Source of the DNA: an uncultured Clostridia bacterium
GTDB lineage: Bacteria > Bacillota > Clostridia > Lachnospirales > CAG-274
Assembly: GCA_947630475.1 (NCBI GenBank)
Contig: CANRHR010000002.1
Span: forward strand, 1 to 64,000
DNA: 64,000 nucleotides
Direction: 5' to 3'
This document shows positions 7,988-17,079 of this stretch, piece after piece. The notes under the pieces are model-generated. The model made no database searches. It was given only the letters and a program-made list of their open reading frames with translations, and was not told the DNA's origin. The position numbers and the translations under genes were made by a program. Numbering within the stretch: position 1 is the first letter of the stretch; each line of letters opens with the position of its first letter.

Positions 7988-9241
7988 ATGGAAAAGGTTT
8001 TATTTATTGCAAATCAGTTTCCGCCAATGGGCGGTTCCGGTGTTCAGAGAAGCGTTAAGTTTGTTAAGCATTTAAGAAGCTTTGGCTATGAGCCTATTGT
8101 TTTTACCAGAGAAGTTGCCAATATGCCTTTAAAAGATGAAACTCTTCTTAGAGATATACCCGATGGCGTAAGGATAATAAGAACAAAGGCATTGGAATGT
8201 TCCGAGCTTAAGTCGATTATGAGGATTCCGGGCAAGGTTTTATCTAAGCTTATGATACCCGACAGTGCTTTTGCATGGTTTAAAAACAGCAGAAAAGCCG
8301 CTCTTAAGGCTATAGATGAAAATAATATCAGGCTTATTTATACAACAAGCGCGCCTTACAGCGATCATCTTTTAGGCCTTTATATAAAAAAGTACAGACC
8401 AAATATAAAATGGACGGCGGATTTTAGGGATGAATGGACAAACAATCCATATACTCTCGATAATCCGTATAACCCTTTGAGGACAAAAATCGAAAAGGAT
8501 ATGGAATATAGTGTTCTCACAAAGGCTGATATGCTTATAACAAATACGCCTGTTATGAGAAAAAACTTTATTGAAAACAACTCTCTTAATGGAGATAATT
8601 TTTTTGTTATTCCAAACGGATATGATGAAGAGGATTTTAAGGGGCTTAATTTATCCAAACCCAAAAATGACAAAATGACTTTCGTATATACCGGAGCATT
8701 ATACGGAAGAAGAAAGCCCGATACCTTTTTTGAGGCGTTAAAACAGCTTAAAGACGAAGGAAAGATAGACGGCGGTAAAATTTTGGTTGAATTGATCGGC
8801 AATTATCATAAAGATAAGCTTCAGTCACAGATAGACAGCTATGGTCTTAAAAATCAAATTAATATTGTAGGCTATGTTCCTCATGATGAATGCATAAAAC
8901 GTCAGCTTGGCGCCGATATTCTTGTATTGATAGAGGGAACGGGAAGAGGCGCCGATGCTTTTTATACAGGCAAGATTTTTGAATATATGAATACAGGGCG
9001 TCCTGTGCTTGCGGTGCTGCCCGAAAACGGAGCGGCGGCTCAGCTTGTAAGAGAAAGCGCAATAGGCAGGGTTTCTCATACCGATAATGTTGATAAAATT
9101 AAAGAAAATATTCTTACCTATTATAACCAATGGTGTGAAAACAGGCTTGATTTTCAGCCTAATTTAAGCGTAATAAAAAGATTTGAAAGAAAGGCGCTTA
9201 CAAAGGAGCTTGCGGAGGTTTTTGACAAATCTTTGTCTTAA
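7988..9241 (+). CDS. Glycosyltransferase, GT4-like
   Basis: The 417-residue protein starts MEKVLFIANQFPPMGGSGVQ, the glycine-rich N-terminal loop of GT-B glycosyltransferases that add sugars from nucleotide donors. The C-terminal half contains the donor-binding pattern GYVPHDECIKRQLGADILVL followed by a ...GRGADAFYTGKIFEYMNTG segment in which E acts as the usual nucleotide-sugar contact. It has no membrane segment, so it is probably cytosolic at the inner membrane face. It is the second gene of the polysaccharide operon, 56 bases after the dehydrogenase; a small GTACTC/GAGTAC inverted repeat lies in the spacer. The sugar and acceptor are unknown. Confidence 0.8.
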   Translation: MEKVLFIANQFPPMGGSGVQRSVKFVKHLRSFGYEPIVFTREVANMPLKDETLLRDIPDGVRIIRTKALECSELKSIMRIPGKVLSKLMIPDSAFAWFKNSRKAALKAIDENNIRLIYTTSAPYSDHLLGLYIKKYRPNIKWTADFRDEWTNNPYTLDNPYNPLRTKIEKDMEYSVLTKADMLITNTPVMRKNFIENNSLNGDNFFVIPNGYDEEDFKGLNLSKPKNDKMTFVYTGALYGRRKPDTFFEALKQLKDEGKIDGGKILVELIGNYHKDKLQSQIDSYGLKNQINIVGYVPHDECIKRQLGADILVLIEGTGRGADAFYTGKIFEYMNTGRPVLAVLPENGAAAQLVRESAIGRVSHTDNVDKIKENILTYYNQWCENRLDFQPNLSVIKRFERKALTKELAEVFDKSLS

Positions 9242-9312
9242 CAATATGCAGGCTTGCGCTGCCGGCTTTAGGTTTTGGCTTTTTATAAAGCCTTTTGGAG
9301 TGTGATTAAATA

Positions 9313-10443
9313 ATGAAAATTCTTCACTTGATAAGCGGAGGAGATACAGGCGGTGCAAAAACCCATGTTCTGACACTCCTTAACGGGCTTAGAAAGATAG
9401 GTGTTGAAACAGAGCTTTTATGTATAATGGAGGGAGTTTTTACCCGGGAGGCGTCTGATGTCGGTATTCCTGTAACCATTATCCCTCAAAAAAAAAGATA
9501 CGACTTAAAGGTTTTAAAAAAAATAAAAGAATATATCAATTTATCTGATTTTGATATGGTTCACTGCCATGGGGCAAGGGCAAATTATATTGCTATGTTT
9601 ATAAGAAACGGCATAAATAAGCCTATGCTTACAACTCTTCATAGTGATTATAAGCTTGATTTTAAAGATAATTTTTTTAAGCAAATGTTTTTTGCACCTG
9701 TTAATGCCATTGCGCTTAGAAGCTTTAGGTATATTCTTACGGTTACGTTAACGTTTAAAAATATGCTTATTGAAAGAGGTTTTGATGAAAATAGGCTTTA
9801 TGTTGTTTATAATGGCATAGACTTTGAAAAAAAAGATAAATTTATTCCTAAAGAAGATTTTTTGGCAAAATATAAAATTCCTTATGATAAAGACTGCCGT
9901 TATGTAGGATTAGCCGCAAGGTTTCAGGTTGTTAAGGGAGTTATATATTTTCTTGAAGCGGCGGAGAAAGTATGTGCCGTTAATCCTAATGTAAAATTTT
10001 TAATCGCCGGTGACGGAGATCTTAAAGATGAATTTCGCCGTTTTATAAAAGACAGGAAGCTTGAGGATAAAATTTTTTTGTTGGGCTTTGTTAAGGATAT
10101 CAACAGCTTTTATAACGCTATAGATATAAATACCCTTACAAGCCTTTCGGAAAGCTTTCCTTATGCCCTGTTGGAGGGGGCAAAAATGAAAAAGGCAACA
10201 ATTGCCGCCGCTGTTGGCGGTATTGTTGAAATGATTAAGGATAATGAAACGGGCTATCTTGTTAAAAAAGCTGATTCTCGGCTTTTGGCGGAAAAGATAA
10301 ATAAGCTTTTAAATGACGATAAGCTTAGAGAAAGCTTTGCCGTTAATTTTTATAACTATGCCAAAGAAAATTTTTCCGCTGAAAAAATGGCTTATACGCA
10401 TAAGCAGATTTATGAAAAAATTGCAAAGGAGAATGAAAGGTGA
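9313..10443 (+). CDS. Glycosyltransferase, GT4 family
   Basis: The 376-residue GT-B fold enzyme begins MKILHLISGGDTGGAKTHVL, a typical GT4 acceptor loop. The donor site shows GLAARFQVVKGV, FLIAGDGDLKDEF and the ESFPYALLEGAKMKK E-x7-E motif near residue 290. It very likely adds a hexose-type sugar to the wall polymer. It ends in a GTGA overlap with the next gene, which indicates translational coupling. The donor sugar cannot be deduced. Confidence 0.88.
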   Translation: MKILHLISGGDTGGAKTHVLTLLNGLRKIGVETELLCIMEGVFTREASDVGIPVTIIPQKKRYDLKVLKKIKEYINLSDFDMVHCHGARANYIAMFIRNGINKPMLTTLHSDYKLDFKDNFFKQMFFAPVNAIALRSFRYILTVTLTFKNMLIERGFDENRLYVVYNGIDFEKKDKFIPKEDFLAKYKIPYDKDCRYVGLAARFQVVKGVIYFLEAAEKVCAVNPNVKFLIAGDGDLKDEFRRFIKDRKLEDKIFLLGFVKDINSFYNAIDINTLTSLSESFPYALLEGAKMKKATIAAAVGGIVEMIKDNETGYLVKKADSRLLAEKINKLLNDDKLRESFAVNFYNYAKENFSAEKMAYTHKQIYEKIAKENER

Positions 10444-11003
10444 AAATAATCGATGAAAAGGGCAGGCTTTTTGGTTTTATAAACATTATTGATTTGGCTG
10501 TGCTGCTGCTTATCGCTGTGCTTGTTGTGGGCACGGTTGTAAGATTTGCATCGTCAAAGCTTAATGCCAACGGAGGCAATCCTTTAAGCGAAAAGCAGGA
10601 AGTATATGTAACCTTGTTTTCAAGCTTAGTTGTGCCTGAGGTTGCCCAAAGCCTTGAAATAGGTCAGAAGCTTGTTGCAAACAATGCCTATACCGATGCC
10701 GAGATAGTTTCCGTTAAGGTTGAAGATGCGGCATATGTAGGAACAAATTCAGAAGGAATGGCTGTTGAATCAAAACACCCTATTTGGAAGGATGTTACTG
10801 TTGTTGTAAAAGAAAAAATTAATCCCGACAGCGTTATTTTAAAGGTTGGAGAACAGGAAGTAAGAGTAGGATACAGCTATATACTTAAAACCCAAACCGT
10901 TGAAACAAACTGTAAAATAAGGGGAGTAAGCTTTGGTCAGCTAAGCGCAACAGGTCAGGCTGAAGAAGAAAGCGCAGCTCCGGCAGTTCCGGCAGCAAAT
11001 TAG
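10440..11003 (+). CDS. DUF4330-type membrane-anchored protein
   Basis: The 187-residue protein starts at GTG, overlapping the preceding stop by four bases. One membrane segment lies at about residues 12-34 (FINIIDLAVLLLIAVLVVGT), followed by an extracytoplasmic domain that resembles DUF4330, and an Ala/Glu/Pro tail. The family has no assigned activity but recurs in Firmicute polysaccharide loci, often beside glycosyltransferases and Wzy-like proteins, as here. A role in polymer assembly or export at the membrane is an inference. Confidence 0.7.
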   Translation: MKIIDEKGRLFGFINIIDLAVLLLIAVLVVGTVVRFASSKLNANGGNPLSEKQEVYVTLFSSLVVPEVAQSLEIGQKLVANNAYTDAEIVSVKVEDAAYVGTNSEGMAVESKHPIWKDVTVVVKEKINPDSVILKVGEQEVRVGYSYILKTQTVETNCKIRGVSFGQLSATGQAEEESAAPAVPAAN

Positions 11004-11015
11004 GGAGGTATTAAT

Positions 11016-11552
11016 ATGCCTTGCTTTATAAAAGAAAGCCTTTGTTATAAAATTTATATTGTTTTTTTTAAAACTATTAAAAATTTATATGCTCAAAGCA
11101 TACTTAAAAAGGTTGTAACCGCTTTGGCTGAAATTTCAGGGCAGAGCAAAACCTTTATAATTTTTGATAAATATTTGAAAAAAAAGCCGTATTTTTTAAA
11201 TTCTTTTTTTTGCAGGGCTGTAAAATCGGCGGCAAACTTAATTGACAAGCTGTTGGGCGCTGTTTATAAATTATTTTTGCCGATTGTGAGCGAGAGTTTT
11301 GCTGTAAATGAAGCAAAAAAAATATTAAATTTTCCTATACACGAAAAGCTTAGGCTTGCGGCGGTTTTTATTGCTTCGGTTGATTTTGGCTTCTGCCTTG
11401 GCGGTTTTATAAACGGCAGTTTGTCTGATGTTAATTCTGTTTATATTTTTATGCCGGTATTAATATGCATATTTATGATAGCTTTAAAAAGAATTATAAA
11501 TATATTCCAAAAAAGCTTTATTTATAAATGCATTAAATTTTTGTTGGATTAA
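11016..11552 (+). CDS. Small membrane protein of unknown function in the polysaccharide operon
   Basis: The 178-residue, Lys/Phe-rich protein has two hydrophobic segments near its C-terminus (about 115-135, beginning LAAVFIASVDFGFCLGGF, and about 142-160). The N-terminal part is basic and helical. I do not recognise a family. It has a good GGGAGG site, and lies 12 bases after the DUF4330 gene and 12 before the O-antigen-ligase gene, so it is firmly in the operon. It may assist the neighbouring polymerase or ligase. Confidence 0.6.
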   Translation: MPCFIKESLCYKIYIVFFKTIKNLYAQSILKKVVTALAEISGQSKTFIIFDKYLKKKPYFLNSFFCRAVKSAANLIDKLLGAVYKLFLPIVSESFAVNEAKKILNFPIHEKLRLAAVFIASVDFGFCLGGFINGSLSDVNSVYIFMPVLICIFMIALKRIINIFQKSFIYKCIKFLLD

Positions 11553-11564
11553 GTTGGTGAAAAT

Positions 11565-12932
11565 GTGAATAAAAACACTTTATATATTATAGTGGTTATT
11601 GGTATTATACTCGGTCTTTTAAGCGTAAATTCAAATATTATATTAAGCTATGCTGTTTTTGCCGCCGCCGTAATATGCATTGCTTTGGCAAAAAAACCGG
11701 AAACGGCGGTTTGTATTCTTGCTCTTTATGCATTTGCGGATTTTGCCGTAAGAAGTTTTATGGGAAGCTTTGCGGGAATATGGGACGAAATGACCCTTGT
11801 TTTGATGATGCTTTTATGGATTTGGAAATGGCTTGTATTCAGAAAAGAAGAAAATTTTAAACAAACTCCTTTAGATATTCCCATTATTATTTTTATAGGC
11901 ATTATGCTGTTTATGCTTATTTTTAATTCATCCGATTACTCTATTTCGCTGGAAGGATTTAGGGCTGTTGTTCAGTATATGCTGTGGTTTTTTGTTATTT
12001 TGCAGCTTTTAAGAGATCAAAAAAGCGCCAAACAGGTTTGTCTTGTGCTTATAATCGGCACTTCCGTCATGGCGGCTCACGGTATTTTTCAGTATATAAT
12101 CGGTGTTGAAATGCCTTCCGGCTGGGTAGATCAAAACGAAGCCGGCGTAAGGACAAGGGTTTATTCTATACTGACAAGCCCCAATATTATGGGCTCTCTT
12201 ATGACATTGGCGGCTCCGATAGCTGTGGCTTTTGCTTTTTGCGCAAATAATTTAAAGAAAAAAATTATATTTGCTTTTCTTTCTATTATGATGATTTTTG
12301 CTTTGATTTTTACTTTCTCAAGAGGAGCATGGATAGGTTTTGCCGCTGCTGTGGGCGTTTATGTATTTTTAAAGGATAAGAGAATGATTGTGCCTGCCGT
12401 TTTGTTTGCCGTTATTATTGTTTTGGCTGTACCAAGCGTCGGCAACAGAATATCTTATATGTTAAGCGCCGAATATATCGAATCAAGCCTTAAGGGCGGC
12501 AGGCTTGTAAGATGGCTTACGGGCCTTGAGATACTTAAATCATCTCCTCTTATGGGGGTTGGCCTTGGTGAATTTGGCGGGGCTGTTGCGATGAATCATA
12601 AGCTTGACAGACTGGTTGGCATAAGTGTTGTAAAAACGTTTTATATGGATAATTATTATTTAAAAACAGCCGTCGAAAGCGGAATAATCGGCTTTTTGGC
12701 TTTTGCGGCTCTTATGTATAATGTTGTTGTTTCTTCTGTAAGGACTATTATAATAACCAAGGATAAGATTTTAAAAGAAATTGAAATAGGTATACTTTCG
12801 GGGCTAAGCGGAGTAATTGTGCATAATTTTGTTGAAAATGTTTTTGAAACTCCTTTAATGGCAACTCTGTTTTGGCTTTTATGCGCCGTTATGATGCATC
12901 TGTGGTATATAAATTACAATAAAAAAGTTTAA
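11565..12932 (+). CDS. O-antigen ligase / Wzy_C-type polymerase
   Basis: The 455-residue protein is almost entirely transmembrane, with about ten to twelve segments. The Wzy_C signature is present: FTFSRGAWIGFAAAVGVYVF (SRG motif near residue 250) and a large loop with the LVRWLTGLEILKSSPLMGVG stretch, where GVGLGEF is the family motif. Members join a polyprenyl-linked glycan to an acceptor or polymerise repeat units outside the membrane. Start is GTG at 11565. It is the only such gene in the operon and therefore the likely polymerising or ligating step. Confidence 0.85.
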   Translation: MNKNTLYIIVVIGIILGLLSVNSNIILSYAVFAAAVICIALAKKPETAVCILALYAFADFAVRSFMGSFAGIWDEMTLVLMMLLWIWKWLVFRKEENFKQTPLDIPIIIFIGIMLFMLIFNSSDYSISLEGFRAVVQYMLWFFVILQLLRDQKSAKQVCLVLIIGTSVMAAHGIFQYIIGVEMPSGWVDQNEAGVRTRVYSILTSPNIMGSLMTLAAPIAVAFAFCANNLKKKIIFAFLSIMMIFALIFTFSRGAWIGFAAAVGVYVFLKDKRMIVPAVLFAVIIVLAVPSVGNRISYMLSAEYIESSLKGGRLVRWLTGLEILKSSPLMGVGLGEFGGAVAMNHKLDRLVGISVVKTFYMDNYYLKTAVESGIIGFLAFAALMYNVVVSSVRTIIITKDKILKEIEIGILSGLSGVIVHNFVENVFETPLMATLFWLLCAVMMHLWYINYNKKV

Positions 12933-13018
12933 ATTGCTTTATCAGTATGTTTTTTATGGCAAAACAGTCTTAACAGAACAGATTTTTGTATTTGACCTCA
13001 AATTAAGAAGGGATAATC

Positions 13019-14152
13019 ATGATTAATTTATTGATAGCCGGTTATCATGGATATGGAAATTGCGGCGATGAGGCTACTTTGCTTGCAATGACAACCAATA
13101 TCAGAGAAATGGCGGAGGATGTAAATATTACCGCTATATCTTCAAATCCGGAAAAAACAAAAATTGAATACAATATAGAATCTGTTCAGAGATTTAATGC
13201 CTTTGAATTATTAAATGCAATTATCAAAAGCGACATAATTCTTTCGGGCGGAGGTACATTAATACAGAACGGAACAAGTACGAGATCGCTTATGTATTAT
13301 TTGAGCATAATTAAGGCCGCTAAATTTTTTGGCAAAAGAGTTATGCTTTATGCTAACGGAATTGGCCCTGTTACGGGCTGGTTTAACAGATTTTTGGTTA
13401 AGCTTGTTGTAAACAGTGTTGATCTTATAACATTAAGAGAAAAATTTTCACAGCAGGATTTGCGTTCTATAGGCGTTACCAAGCCGCATATATATGTTAC
13501 GGCAGATGCCGCCTTTACCGTAAGAAGCGTTGGAAAAAACGAAGCGCAAAATATACTTAAAAAAGAAGGCATTCCGATTGAAAAGGATATAATAGGAGTT
13601 TCCGTAAGGAATTGGAATAAGGCAAAAGACGGTGAAAAATATATAAAAGAGATAGCTAAAGCCTGTGACAATATGGCAAGAGAGGGAAAAACAATACTGC
13701 TTATACCTATGCAGCAGCCCAAAGATGGCGAGATCTCAAAAAGGCTTATAAACGCAATGAATGAAAAGGCATACATCATAAAAGATCAGTATAGCCCCGC
13801 CGAAACGGTGGGCATTATAGGAGAATGTAGCCTTATGTTGAGTATGCGTTTACATGCGCTTCTTTTTGCGGCGATTAAAAGAGTTCCTATGCTGGGGATA
13901 GTTTACGATCCTAAGGTTGAATATTATCTTGATGTGCTTAAAATGCCAAGCGCAGGAGATATCCGCTGTGACAGCTTAGATGAAAAAAGAATTACGGCAA
14001 GAATGAAAGGGCTTTTCTTCGACCTTGAAAAATATAGGGATATTTTAGATGAACAGGTAAATATTCTTGTTGAAAAGGCAAGGGAAAATGATATATTATT
14101 ATCTCAGCAGCTTGATATAATAAGAGAAAATAAAAAAAGGAGAAAAAAATAA
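13019..14152 (+). CDS. csaB: Polysaccharide pyruvyl transferase CsaB
   Basis: The 377-residue enzyme transfers a ketal pyruvate from phosphoenolpyruvate to a wall-polysaccharide sugar. The N-terminus MINLLIAGYHGYGNCGDEA is the classic CsaB opening with GNxGDE. Further motifs are SGGGTLIQNGTSTRS and, near the C-terminus, LSMRLHALLFAA and GIVYDPKV. In Bacillus anthracis and Paenibacillus, CsaB pyruvylation creates the ligand of SLH domains. An SLH protein occurs in this window at 57118-58626, so the chemistry is probably used for surface anchoring. RBS is AGAAGGGA; the stop overlaps the next start by one base. Confidence 0.93.
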   Translation: MINLLIAGYHGYGNCGDEATLLAMTTNIREMAEDVNITAISSNPEKTKIEYNIESVQRFNAFELLNAIIKSDIILSGGGTLIQNGTSTRSLMYYLSIIKAAKFFGKRVMLYANGIGPVTGWFNRFLVKLVVNSVDLITLREKFSQQDLRSIGVTKPHIYVTADAAFTVRSVGKNEAQNILKKEGIPIEKDIIGVSVRNWNKAKDGEKYIKEIAKACDNMAREGKTILLIPMQQPKDGEISKRLINAMNEKAYIIKDQYSPAETVGIIGECSLMLSMRLHALLFAAIKRVPMLGIVYDPKVEYYLDVLKMPSAGDIRCDSLDEKRITARMKGLFFDLEKYRDILDEQVNILVEKARENDILLSQQLDIIRENKKRRKK

Positions 14153-14688
14153 TGAGCAAAAGATTTATTGCTTGTATACTCAGCGTTTTATTATGCCTTG
14201 CGGCTGTCTTAACCATTTATGCGGCGGCAGGCTCTTCAGATGATCCGTTGGTTACAAAAAGCTATGTTGATGATAAAATAAACCAGCTTATTAATACATC
14301 AGGTTCGGTTAATGCAAATGCACAGACAGATGTTCAGCAGCTTAAAGCCGAAATACTTGCAGAGCTTTCATCTCTTGTCAGCAATTCCTCAAATAATTCC
14401 GCTGATACAGCCCAGGTATCTTTAGGCTCATATATTCCTGTTTATGTTCAGGCAGGGCAGATAATTTTGGGCGGAGAAGGAACAGAACTTATTTTAAGAA
14501 GCGGAAAAGCAAATGTTTATGTAACAGGCGTGGCAGGTATTGTTAACGCAACCTCCGGCAAGGAGCTTGTAAATGGCAATAAAGCCGATTTAAACAATAT
14601 TATGATTATACCCAGAAACGATGGAAGAGGATTTAAGGTTAGTGAATCGGCTTGGTTTTTGGTTAAGGGAGAATATGAGATTAAATAA
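14152..14688 (+). CDS. Exported protein of unknown function beside csaB
   Basis: The 178-residue protein has a signal peptide (about 1-25, MSKRFIACILSVLLCLAAVL). A short helical stretch with VTKSYVDDKINQL follows, then a Ser/Asn-rich linker and a C-terminal beta-rich domain (YIPVYVQAGQIILGGEG onward). Its end, WFLVKGEYEI, suggests a compact surface domain. No family is recognised with confidence. It overlaps csaB by one base and precedes tagA by 14, so it is part of the polymer operon and may bind or process the polymer outside the membrane. Confidence 0.65.
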   Translation: MSKRFIACILSVLLCLAAVLTIYAAAGSSDDPLVTKSYVDDKINQLINTSGSVNANAQTDVQQLKAEILAELSSLVSNSSNNSADTAQVSLGSYIPVYVQAGQIILGGEGTELILRSGKANVYVTGVAGIVNATSGKELVNGNKADLNNIMIIPRNDGRGFKVSESAWFLVKGEYEIK

Positions 14689-14702
14689 AGGAGCTGTTTT
14701 TA

Positions 14703-15437
14703 TTGAGCGATGTTTGCAATATTTTAGGAGTTGCCTTTAATAATATAACTCATAAAGAGGCTGTTGAATTGGTTTGTTCTTATTTGGACGGAAACGACAA
14801 AAAAATGATATTTACTCCAAACCCCGAATTTGTTATGGAGGCTTTAAGCAATGCAGAGTTTATGAAAATTTTAAGCGAAGGGGATTTGTTGGTTCCAGAT
14901 GGAATAGGCATTATTATTGCCTCAAAAATTTTAGGCAGGCCGCTAAAAGAAAGAGTAGCCGGCTGTGATCTTGTGCATGATGTTTTTGATAAAATAAAAA
15001 CAAGCGAAAAAACCGTTTATTTTTTAGGCGGCGGAAAGGGCGTTGCCGAAACGGCAAAGCTTAAAATGGAACAAAGATATAAAGGAATTAAAATTGTTGG
15101 AGTCCATGACGGATATTTTAACGAAAATGAGGAAAAGCTAATAATTGAAGAAATTAACAGGCTTAAGCCCGATTTGGTTTTGGTCGGCATTGGATTTCCC
15201 AAACAAGAAAAATGGATATATGAGCATAAGGATATTCTTAATGCCAAGGCATTTATAGGAATAGGCGGCAGCATAGATATTATGAGCGGAAATGTTAAAC
15301 GTGCGCCGGATATTTTTATAAAGCTTGGCCTTGAATGGTTTTATAGGCTGATTAAGCAGCCATCAAGGTTTTTCCGAATGCTTAAGCTCCCCTTGTTTTT
15401 GCTGACTGTTTTTAAGACAAAAATTAAGGGAGAGTAA
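14703..15437 (+). CDS. tagA: WecG/TagA/CpsF family N-acetylmannosaminyl(uronate) transferase
   Basis: The 244-residue GT26 enzyme transfers ManNAc or ManNAcA to a polyprenyl-pyrophosphoryl-GlcNAc lipid, committing it to wall-polymer synthesis. The family motifs are clear: TPNPEFVMEA, GDLLVPDGIGII, YFLGGGKGVAE and VGIGFPKQEKWIYEH, and the C-terminal RxxKQPxRF region (LIKQPSRFFRMLKLP). TTG start at 14703 is chosen because AAAGGAG lies at proper distance. Together with the wecC-type dehydrogenase this points to a ManNAc-based secondary cell-wall polymer. Confidence 0.9.
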   Translation: MSDVCNILGVAFNNITHKEAVELVCSYLDGNDKKMIFTPNPEFVMEALSNAEFMKILSEGDLLVPDGIGIIIASKILGRPLKERVAGCDLVHDVFDKIKTSEKTVYFLGGGKGVAETAKLKMEQRYKGIKIVGVHDGYFNENEEKLIIEEINRLKPDLVLVGIGFPKQEKWIYEHKDILNAKAFIGIGGSIDIMSGNVKRAPDIFIKLGLEWFYRLIKQPSRFFRMLKLPLFLLTVFKTKIKGE

Positions 15438-15445
15438 ATAAAATA

Positions 15446-16315
15446 ATGAGAGTTGCAAAAAATGGTTTTTTAAATAAGTATATTTTGATTATAATTGGAT
15501 GCTTTTTTGTAGCGGTAAGCTTAAATTCGTTTTTAGAGCCAAATGAAATAGTAATCGGAGGAGTAACGGGGCTTGCAATAATTATAAAAAGTATGAGCAA
15601 AGAGATTATTGGTTTTACAGTGCCTATGTGGTTTAGCAATATTGCTTTAAATTTACCGCTTTTTGTTTTGAGCATCAAAATATACGGATTTAAATTTTTA
15701 AGCAGAACCGTTTTTGCGGCTCTTTTTCTTTCATTTGCATTATTTGCAACGGATTTTCTTCCGAACATAGAGATGGATTATCCTATTGCCTGTGTTTTTG
15801 GCTCTGTATTATCGGGGCTTGGTCTTGGGCTTATTTTTAGAAATAATGCCACAACCGGAGGCAGCGATTTGGCGGCAAGTCTGCTGCATAAATATATAAA
15901 GGATTTGTCAATATCGCATATTATGTTTTTTATTGATGGGGCAATAATAATAATCGGTTTTTTTGTTTTTGGCACAATACCTGCTTTTTATGCAATAATA
16001 GGGGCTTATATTATTGCTAAGGTGATAGATGCGATAGTTGAAGGGTTTGACTTTGCCAAGGCTGTTTTAATTATATCCGAAAAAAGCGATGAAATAGGAA
16101 GCGCTATTATAAACGAAATGAATAGAGGAGCAACAAAAATTTTTGGCGAGGGTATTTATACAGGCAATAAAAAGAATATAATTTTATGCGTTGTACAAAT
16201 TAAAGAGATAGGAAAAATTAAAGAAATCACAAAATATAATGATGAAAATGCATTTGTTGTTGTGACAGATGTAAAAGAGGTTTTAGGCGATTTTGCGAGA
16301 ATCAGAAGAATATAG
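15446..16315 (+). CDS. YitT family membrane protein (DUF161/DUF2179)
   Basis: The 289-residue protein has five to six transmembrane segments in the first two thirds, including VIGGVTGLAIIIKS and GLGLGLIFRNNATTGGSDL, which is the YitT family hallmark. A cytoplasmic C-terminal DUF2179 domain follows (about 205-285, with NRGATKIFGEGIYTG). The function of the family is unresolved; transport or sensing is suspected. It lies only eight bases after tagA and probably closes the same transcript. Confidence 0.88.
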   Translation: MRVAKNGFLNKYILIIIGCFFVAVSLNSFLEPNEIVIGGVTGLAIIIKSMSKEIIGFTVPMWFSNIALNLPLFVLSIKIYGFKFLSRTVFAALFLSFALFATDFLPNIEMDYPIACVFGSVLSGLGLGLIFRNNATTGGSDLAASLLHKYIKDLSISHIMFFIDGAIIIIGFFVFGTIPAFYAIIGAYIIAKVIDAIVEGFDFAKAVLIISEKSDEIGSAIINEMNRGATKIFGEGIYTGNKKNIILCVVQIKEIGKIKEITKYNDENAFVVVTDVKEVLGDFARIRRI

Positions 16316-16362
16316 AGGTTGTTATTTGCGGATTTAAAATATAATATGGCTTAAAAATATTC

Positions 16363-16393
16363 AAAAAGAGCAGTTTAACAAATAAACCACTCT
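16363..16393. terminator. Degenerate upstream copy of the terminator hairpin
   Basis: AAAGAGCAGTTTA-ACAAA-TAAACCACTCT is the same hairpin as the terminator at 16579-16611, but with a pair of matched-position changes (CA for CG and CA for CG) that break the G-C core, and without the T-run. The MITE-like element begins at its right edge. Confidence 0.5.
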
Positions 16394-16576
16394 CAGACTG
16401 TTAAAAAACCCTGCTTTGAACAATTAACTTAAAGCGTCGCAGACTTATAATCCGCAGGAGGAATTCACTTCCGCCGAGGAAAACAGCGAGTTTCAAGGGA
16501 TTTTTAATCCCGCCGGAATGAGTTGTTTATACATCTGTTTTCTCTCGAAAAAGTCCCGCAGGGACTTTTTCGACAC
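16390..16576. repeat. MITE-like element, long copy
   Basis: The ~185-bp segment starts CAGACTGTTAAAAAACCCTG and ends with a hairpin CGAAAAAGTCCC-GC-AGGGACTTTTTCGACA. The internal block CCGCCGGAATGAGTTGTTTA is shared with the copies at 28069 and 32241. No coding potential is seen. It fills most of the 320-base gap between yitT and the spore-protein gene. Confidence 0.6.
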
Positions 16577-16578
16577 TA

Positions 16579-16611
16579 AAAGAGCGGTTTAACAAATAAA
16601 CCGCTCTTTTT
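16579..16611. terminator. Bidirectional rho-independent terminator
   Basis: AAAGAGCGGTTTA-ACAAA-TAAACCGCTCTTTTT forms a perfect stem with an A-run before and T-run after, so it can stop both the plus-strand yitT transcript and the minus-strand spore-protein transcript. Confidence 0.85.
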
Positions 16612-16635
16612 GGTTAAAAATTTATATCTGCTTTA

Positions 16636-16866
16636 TTATTGATTTCCTGTTTTGTTTGCCATTTGTTTTTCCTGGGCTTCAATCATTTTCTTAACCATAT
16701 AACCGCCTACATATCCGTTCTGGGCTGAGGTTAAATCTCCATTATAGCCCTGCTTTAACGGTACGCCTATTTCATTTGCAACCTCATATTTAAACTGATC
16801 CAATGCCTGGCGGGCTTCAGGAACATTCACTTTGTTTGAAGATCCACTGTTATTACTGTTTGACAT
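16636..16866 (-). CDS. Alpha/beta-type small acid-soluble spore protein
   Basis: The 76-residue protein binds and protects spore DNA and is degraded by the GPR protease at germination. The family core is present: ALDQFKYEVANEIGVPL, where YEVANEIG contains the GPR cleavage region, and NGDLTSAQNGYVGGYMVKKM. A Ser/Asn-rich head and Gln-rich tail are typical. AGGAGG lies nine bases before the ATG. It is the main evidence that the organism forms endospores. Expression is expected in the forespore, but no clear sigma-G promoter could be placed. Confidence 0.95.
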   Translation of the reverse strand: MSNSNNSGSSNKVNVPEARQALDQFKYEVANEIGVPLKQGYNGDLTSAQNGYVGGYMVKKMIEAQEKQMANKTGNQ

Positions 16867-17030
16867 ATTTATTTCCTCCTAATTATCATAAAAATTTTTA
16901 TACCCAAATTAATTGTAAAAACACTGATTATTCGGTGTTTGATTAGCTATAATTTTGAGTGTATCTTTATTTTATCTCAATATCTGTTTTTTAATCATCC
17001 AATTTTTTGAAATGTTATATAAAAATAATG

Positions 17031-17059
17031 TTGACAAAATTTAAAAATAATAGTAAACT
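17031..17059 (+). promoter_or_regulatory. Probable promoter of the feo operon
   Basis: A perfect -35 TTGACA at 17031-17036 is followed after 17 bases by TAAACT (17054-17059). A second TATAAT overlaps at 17060-17065 but is spaced too far. Operator-like TTAGCTAA/CTAAC repeats follow immediately. Confidence 0.6.
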
Positions 17060-17079
17060 TATAATATAAAGTTTGGCTC

